A DNA stretch of 9,251 nucleotides from Thermoplasmata archaeon (GTDB taxonomy: Archaea > Thermoplasmatota > Thermoplasmata > Sysuiplasmatales > Sysuiplasmataceae). Each line of letters starts with the position of its first letter. The first letter of the stretch is position 1. Where the stretch lies: contig JAJYOM010000057.1 in assembly GCA_021796175.1 (NCBI GenBank), positions 1 to 9,251 on the forward strand, given 5' to 3'. Below, one piece after another: positions 6,239 through 9,251 of the stretch. A model generated the notes under the pieces. It did no database searches and was not told where the DNA came from. It saw only the letters and a list, made by a program, of their open reading frames with translations. A program made the translations under genes and the position numbers.

Positions 6239-7360
6239 CTACCTGCCCCGAATATTATCATGCCGCGCGGTCAGTTCCCTGTACCTTGACCGGAGTACAT
6301 CGATGGAGACCAGTTCGTCCCCTTCGTAGAAGAACCAGTAGTCCCATCCGTTTGCCCTTTCCCTTCCGAGCATCTCAGCTGAAAGCTTGTGTATGCTTCC
6401 ACGGGAACCATTGACAGAGACAGAACCGTCAGCATTAACCATTGCCTTCTTGTCCCCGCTTCTGGAAAAAACAAACTGCCCGGGTAAGAGAAAGCCGCTC
6501 TCCACGAGGTTGCCGAATGACACTCGCCCGGCATCTCTTCTGCTCGGGTGCGGGGAAAGGGATGGAGCAGTCTCCGAAGACATCCGCCGGCTGCTCAAAT
6601 CGTTTATCCTCCGGGCAGACAGCCGAACATAAGAAGCGTCCCTCTCAATACCGATCCACTTCCGCCCAAGACTCTGTGCAACAACAGCTGTCGTGCCGGA
6701 GCCAAGAAATGGATCCAGAACTATATCGCCCGGTTTTGTGGAGGAGAGAATTACCCTGTGGAGAAGAGCTGCAGGTTTCTGTGTTGAATGTGCCCTTTTG
6801 CCCCCGTCCCTTATGCGCTCACTGCCTGAGCATACGGGTAACAGCCAATCACTTCTCATCTGGAGGTCATCATTCAGCGACTTCATGTCCCAGTAGTTGA
6901 AGGTGTAGCCGGAGTCCTTTGATTTCTTTGCCCATATCAGTGTCTCGTGTGCATTGGTGAAACGCCTTCCCCTGAAATTGGGCATCGGATTTGACTTCAG
7001 CCATATAACGTCATTCAGTATCCAGAAGCCCAAGTCCTGAAGGCATCTCCCTATTCTGAAAATATTGTGATATGTCCCTATAACCCAGATTGTGCCTTCA
7101 GGCTTCAGCACACGCCTGCATTCGCCAAGCCATGCAAGAGTGAAACTGTCATAATCCCCAAAGGATGAAAAATGGTCCCACTCATCCGAAACAGACGAAA
7201 CCCTGCTCTCATCTGGCCTTCTCAGTTCATTACCCAGCTGGAGATAATATGGCGGGTCTGCGAATATCATGTCTGCCGTCTCATCCTCAAAGCCGCGCAG
7301 CACTTCTATCGCATCCCCCTCGTATATTGTGCCCTCATTTCCAAAGTGATGCAATATCAT
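6239..7360 (-). CDS. Solitary CcrM/M.HinfI-type DNA adenine-N6 methyltransferase with RAMA domain
   Basis: This enzyme would transfer a methyl group from S-adenosylmethionine to adenine N6 in DNA; close relatives CcrM and M.HinfI modify GANTC. The order is that of the beta class: catalytic DPPY (35-38) near the N-terminus, then a target-recognition stretch, and the SAM-binding DPFLGSGTT (216-224) later. Blocks shared with CcrM are clear: WVIGTYHNIFRIG (92-104), QDLGFWILNDVIW (108-120), NPMPNFRGRRFTNAHET (124-140), QMRSDW (167-172) and TQKPAALLHRV (193-203). After a low-complexity linker (255-278) comes the C-terminal RAMA-type domain (about 279-362: RVSFGNLVESGFLLPG, GSIHKLSAEM, NGWDYWFFYEGDELVSIDVLR), which helps DNA recognition in CcrM. 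No restriction endonuclease adjoins, so it is probably an orphan, epigenetic enzyme. ATG 7360 has no Shine-Dalgarno site but gives the normal N-terminus. GANTC specificity is inferred from similarity. Confidence 0.93.
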   Translation of the reverse strand: MILHHFGNEGTIYEGDAIEVLRGFEDETADMIFADPPYYLQLGNELRRPDESRVSSVSDEWDHFSSFGDYDSFTLAWLGECRRVLKPEGTIWVIGTYHNIFRIGRCLQDLGFWILNDVIWLKSNPMPNFRGRRFTNAHETLIWAKKSKDSGYTFNYWDMKSLNDDLQMRSDWLLPVCSGSERIRDGGKRAHSTQKPAALLHRVILSSTKPGDIVLDPFLGSGTTAVVAQSLGRKWIGIERDASYVRLSARRINDLSSRRMSSETAPSLSPHPSRRDAGRVSFGNLVESGFLLPGQFVFSRSGDKKAMVNADGSVSVNGSRGSIHKLSAEMLGRERANGWDYWFFYEGDELVSIDVLRSRYRELTARHDNIRGR

Positions 7361-7385
7361 CTCTGCACACAGCCTGCTGATGGTC

Positions 7386-7390
7386 GAATC
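7386..7390. promoter_or_regulatory. GANTC site (GAATC) upstream of the methyltransferase
   Basis: This is the only GANTC in the 91-bp divergent intergenic region, 26 bases ahead of the methyltransferase ATG. If the enzyme methylates GANTC, this site could let it sense its own activity, as GANTC sites in the ccrM promoter do in Caulobacter. One site of this frequency can easily occur by chance. Confidence 0.3.
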
Positions 7391-7420
7391 TTCGCCGCTT
7401 CAATTGATTATGTCTTACAG

Positions 7421-7430
7421 ATTTATACTT
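7421..7430 (+). promoter_or_regulatory. Archaeal TATA box, leaderless promoter of the membrane protein gene; possibly bidirectional
   Basis: ATTTATACTT contains TTTATA at 7422-7427, centred 27 bases before ATG 7452. This is the standard distance from an archaeal TATA box to the transcription start, so transcription should begin at or next to the start codon. No Shine-Dalgarno site precedes the ATG, as expected. The complement reads AAGTATAAAT, so the same element could also serve the methyltransferase on the other strand, giving a leader of about 38 bases. That second use is less certain. Confidence 0.65.
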
Positions 7431-7451
7431 GCTTACTGATACTGCGGGCGA

Positions 7452-9134
7452 ATGAAAACCGGGAGGTGGTACTCGTTCGCTCTGCTGTCGCTTTTCTTTG
7501 CTGCACTCATGCTGAGGCTCATACTCCCGCTGGAATACAGCGTTTGGGGACCCGATACCGGTGAGAATTACTACATCGCGAAATTCTTTGCTGTCAATGG
7601 CAGGATGCCCCTTCCATACTACGGCTTCGGTACAACTTATACCGAGTTTCCAATAGTGTACCAGCTCGTTGCATCAGTCTCACGCATCACAGGCATATCT
7701 GTGGCTGCGGCATCAGAACTTTCAATGCCATTCCTGACCTCCACTCTTGTTTTCCCAATTGCCGGAATAGCTGTTGCAATCACAGAAAGGAGGTCCGTCG
7801 GTGTGCTGTCTGCACTTTTTTATGCCACCTCAGTTCCAATCATAGGGCATACATCGATAATCGCATCGGACACGATTGGCGAAGTCATTCTGATATTCTT
7901 CATTTACTTCTACATGAGGTCTGGCAGGGACAGGATGATGACTGCCATCGCGCTTGCAACAGCGGTTGCGATGGTGCCCAGCTATCACCTTGGAACGGTC
8001 ATGTTGCTGCTCTTCCTCTATTGTGTTCTCTTTTATTACTCCTTCTGGAAACGGGACAATAGCACTGAACTGCTGAAGTCTATTGTGTTCATTTCAGTAA
8101 TCACCACAATAACCTGGGCCTACTGGCTCACGCAGGCGCCAAATTTCGTATCCGTGTTCATACTCCATAACCCGCATCTCGCGATTGAGGAGGCAATTTC
8201 CGCACCTTACATCTTCATGTTCCTGGTATTCATACTGGGCAATTTCTTCCAGAGGCAACCTCATGCACTTGTGGCAAAAAGAACGGAGATGAGAAAGGAG
8301 TACTATTACGCAGTGTCGATCATCGGCTCAGCGGCCGTTGCATTTATCGCATATACGGGAGTTCAATCCGTTCCGCTGTATCCCAGTGCCTTTACACTGC
8401 TTGAGATCCCCACCGTCGTGTTCACACTCTTCGGCTTCGCTTCCTTTCTGTTTCTGCTGAGGAAGGAAAAGCGGGCATGGCCAATTGGCATCATGACTTC
8501 TGCGACCGCGGCAATAATTGCGGCCGGGGTGCTCACAAACATACCGTACCTGGTTCCGGAGAGAGTTATTGAGTACTTGCTTCTCACAATGGCAACCTTC
8601 GCCGGGTACGGCATGGTTGATGCTCTTAGCAAGGTTGGAAAAAGGGCCAGGACTGGAGTGGCACTGTCCGTTATCATACTGCTCGTTCTGGCGGCTGGAT
8701 TCTCTACCGCACTTGTGACGAGCACTACAACACCCTCGAAGGTCGGAGCTTCACCGGCAGGAGACATTTCAGCAAGCGTATGGCTGAGGACAAATACTCC
8801 GCCGTCGGCCACAGTGGCGTCAGATCACAGATTGAGCTCAATTGTGTTCGGCTTCTCAGGAAGAAACGCAACATGGGAGAAGGGCGGCTACCCGATATTC
8901 ACGTCATCCAACCCCGGAGAGCTGTACGCGGGACTGAACAGTTCGCAGACACCGAGCGGGAACAAGACGATAGACTATCTTCTCCTGGACACGTACATGG
9001 TGGAAGGCGGAAACTTCTATCCGAATCAGACTGCGATTCCCGTTTCACCGTTTGTTCTGAATACCATACAGGGCGGTAACTTCATACTGCTGTACTCAAA
9101 CGGGCTCGCGACAGTGTACGCCTACTCGCCCTGA
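7452..9134 (+). CDS. Multi-pass membrane protein, probable GT-C-type glycosyltransferase
   Basis: The protein has an N-terminal helix (about 6-26) followed by an outside loop with WGPDTGENYY (32-41). About eleven more hydrophobic segments lie between residues 83 and 424, and a soluble C-terminal domain of about 135 residues follows. An acidic residue in the first external loop (Asp35 here) after a signal-anchor helix, many helices, and a C-terminal outside domain starting with a WLRTNTPPSATVASD-like stretch are the hallmarks of GT-C enzymes such as Stt3/Pmt/ArnT, which use lipid-linked sugars. The Stt3 WWDYG-type motif is not seen, so it is not called an oligosaccharyltransferase. Potential N-glycosylation sequons in the outside domain are NAT (472-474), NSS (496-498), NKT (504-506) and NQT (525-527). 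ATG 7452 is supported by the TATA spacing. It is transcribed away from the methyltransferase and converges with the DUF47 gene. Sugar and acceptor cannot be inferred. Confidence 0.75.
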   Translation: MKTGRWYSFALLSLFFAALMLRLILPLEYSVWGPDTGENYYIAKFFAVNGRMPLPYYGFGTTYTEFPIVYQLVASVSRITGISVAAASELSMPFLTSTLVFPIAGIAVAITERRSVGVLSALFYATSVPIIGHTSIIASDTIGEVILIFFIYFYMRSGRDRMMTAIALATAVAMVPSYHLGTVMLLLFLYCVLFYYSFWKRDNSTELLKSIVFISVITTITWAYWLTQAPNFVSVFILHNPHLAIEEAISAPYIFMFLVFILGNFFQRQPHALVAKRTEMRKEYYYAVSIIGSAAVAFIAYTGVQSVPLYPSAFTLLEIPTVVFTLFGFASFLFLLRKEKRAWPIGIMTSATAAIIAAGVLTNIPYLVPERVIEYLLLTMATFAGYGMVDALSKVGKRARTGVALSVIILLVLAAGFSTALVTSTTTPSKVGASPAGDISASVWLRTNTPPSATVASDHRLSSIVFGFSGRNATWEKGGYPIFTSSNPGELYAGLNSSQTPSGNKTIDYLLLDTYMVEGGNFYPNQTAIPVSPFVLNTIQGGNFILLYSNGLATVYAYSP

Positions 9135-9138
9135 ACAT

Positions 9139-9251
9139 TCACATGCGCCTGTACTCGACGATAAGGTCCCGGAGTATATCTGCCACATCCTCACATTTGT
9201 CGGTAACAGTCTCGAGATTGTCATAAATTTCCTTAAGTGCCAGTATCCTCT
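9139..9251 (-). CDS. DUF47/PhoU-like protein, C-terminal fragment (5' part outside window)
   Basis: Reading the - strand inward from the window edge gives a 36-residue C-terminus ending at TGA 9139-9141. It includes LKEIYDNLETVTDKCEDVA followed by DILRDLIVEYRRM. This matches the last helix of the DUF47 family, helical PhoU-like proteins usually encoded next to Pit-type phosphate permeases and thought to modulate phosphate uptake. The family ending (E.tD.aedvAd.l..i..) is recognisable, but only about one sixth of a typical 210-residue protein is visible. The gene converges with the membrane protein gene, with four bases between the stop codons. A Pit permease may follow upstream beyond the window; that is not visible. 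Confidence 0.75.
   Translation of the reverse strand, partial: RILALKEIYDNLETVTDKCEDVADILRDLIVEYRRM

Noticed and set aside
6442..6900. 152-residue frame on the + strand, and overlapping small frames
   Set aside because: Antisense to the methyltransferase, whose motifs are unmistakable; no independent support.
1..9251. Enrichment or strong depletion of GANTC in the window
   Set aside because: A hand count gave somewhat under 30 sites against about 36 expected for uniform bases. The count is approximate and the difference is too small to interpret.
1..9251. CRISPR array, tRNA or rRNA genes
   Set aside because: No regularly spaced direct repeats, no cloverleaf with a T-loop GTTCRA-type signature in a plausible context, and no rRNA-like stretch were seen on either strand.

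Overview
The window looks like a piece of an archaeal chromosome, most likely from the Thermoplasmata or a close relative (inference). Arginine is mostly AGG/AGA and isoleucine ATA is frequent. A TTTATA box lies exactly one archaeal promoter length upstream of an ATG, which is the leaderless arrangement. Shine-Dalgarno sites appear only in front of genes inside the transporter operon. Gene content also fits: a Dpp/Opp transporter whose ATPases carry helical inserts, a multi-pass GT-C-type membrane protein, and a DUF47 protein.

Region 1 (1-4677, + strand) is a peptide-type ABC importer operon in the order ATPase (DppD-like, cut by the window start), ATPase (DppF-like), permease (DppB-like), permease (DppC-like). 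The two ATPase genes overlap by 26 bp, and the permeases follow with short gaps and good ribosome binding sites. Together they encode the whole membrane and motor part of the importer. The substrate-binding lipoprotein is not in the window. Both ATPases end in the four-cysteine module known from this family, and both contain family-atypical inserts. The DppD-like insert is about 155 residues.

Region 2 (4678-4984) has no convincing gene but is full of inverted repeats. A 14-bp perfect inverted repeat closes a 77-nt core holding two more hairpins, like a three-way-junction RNA. Beside it are a 15-bp palindrome and two mutually exclusive hairpins. It is either the structured shared 3' end of two converging transcripts, a small non-coding RNA, or the worn right end of an IS200/IS605-type element.

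Region 3 (4985-7360, - strand) holds a solitary CcrM/M.HinfI-type adenine methyltransferase (GANTC class, with the C-terminal RAMA domain) followed by a complete thiolase with all catalytic residues. No restriction endonuclease is nearby. A GANTC site sits just upstream of the methyltransferase start codon.

Region 4 (7361-9251): a 91-bp divergent promoter region drives the methyltransferase on one side and, on the other, a 560-residue GT-C-like membrane protein (leaderless). That gene converges, with four bases between the stop codons, on the 3' end of a DUF47/PhoU-like gene running in from the right edge.
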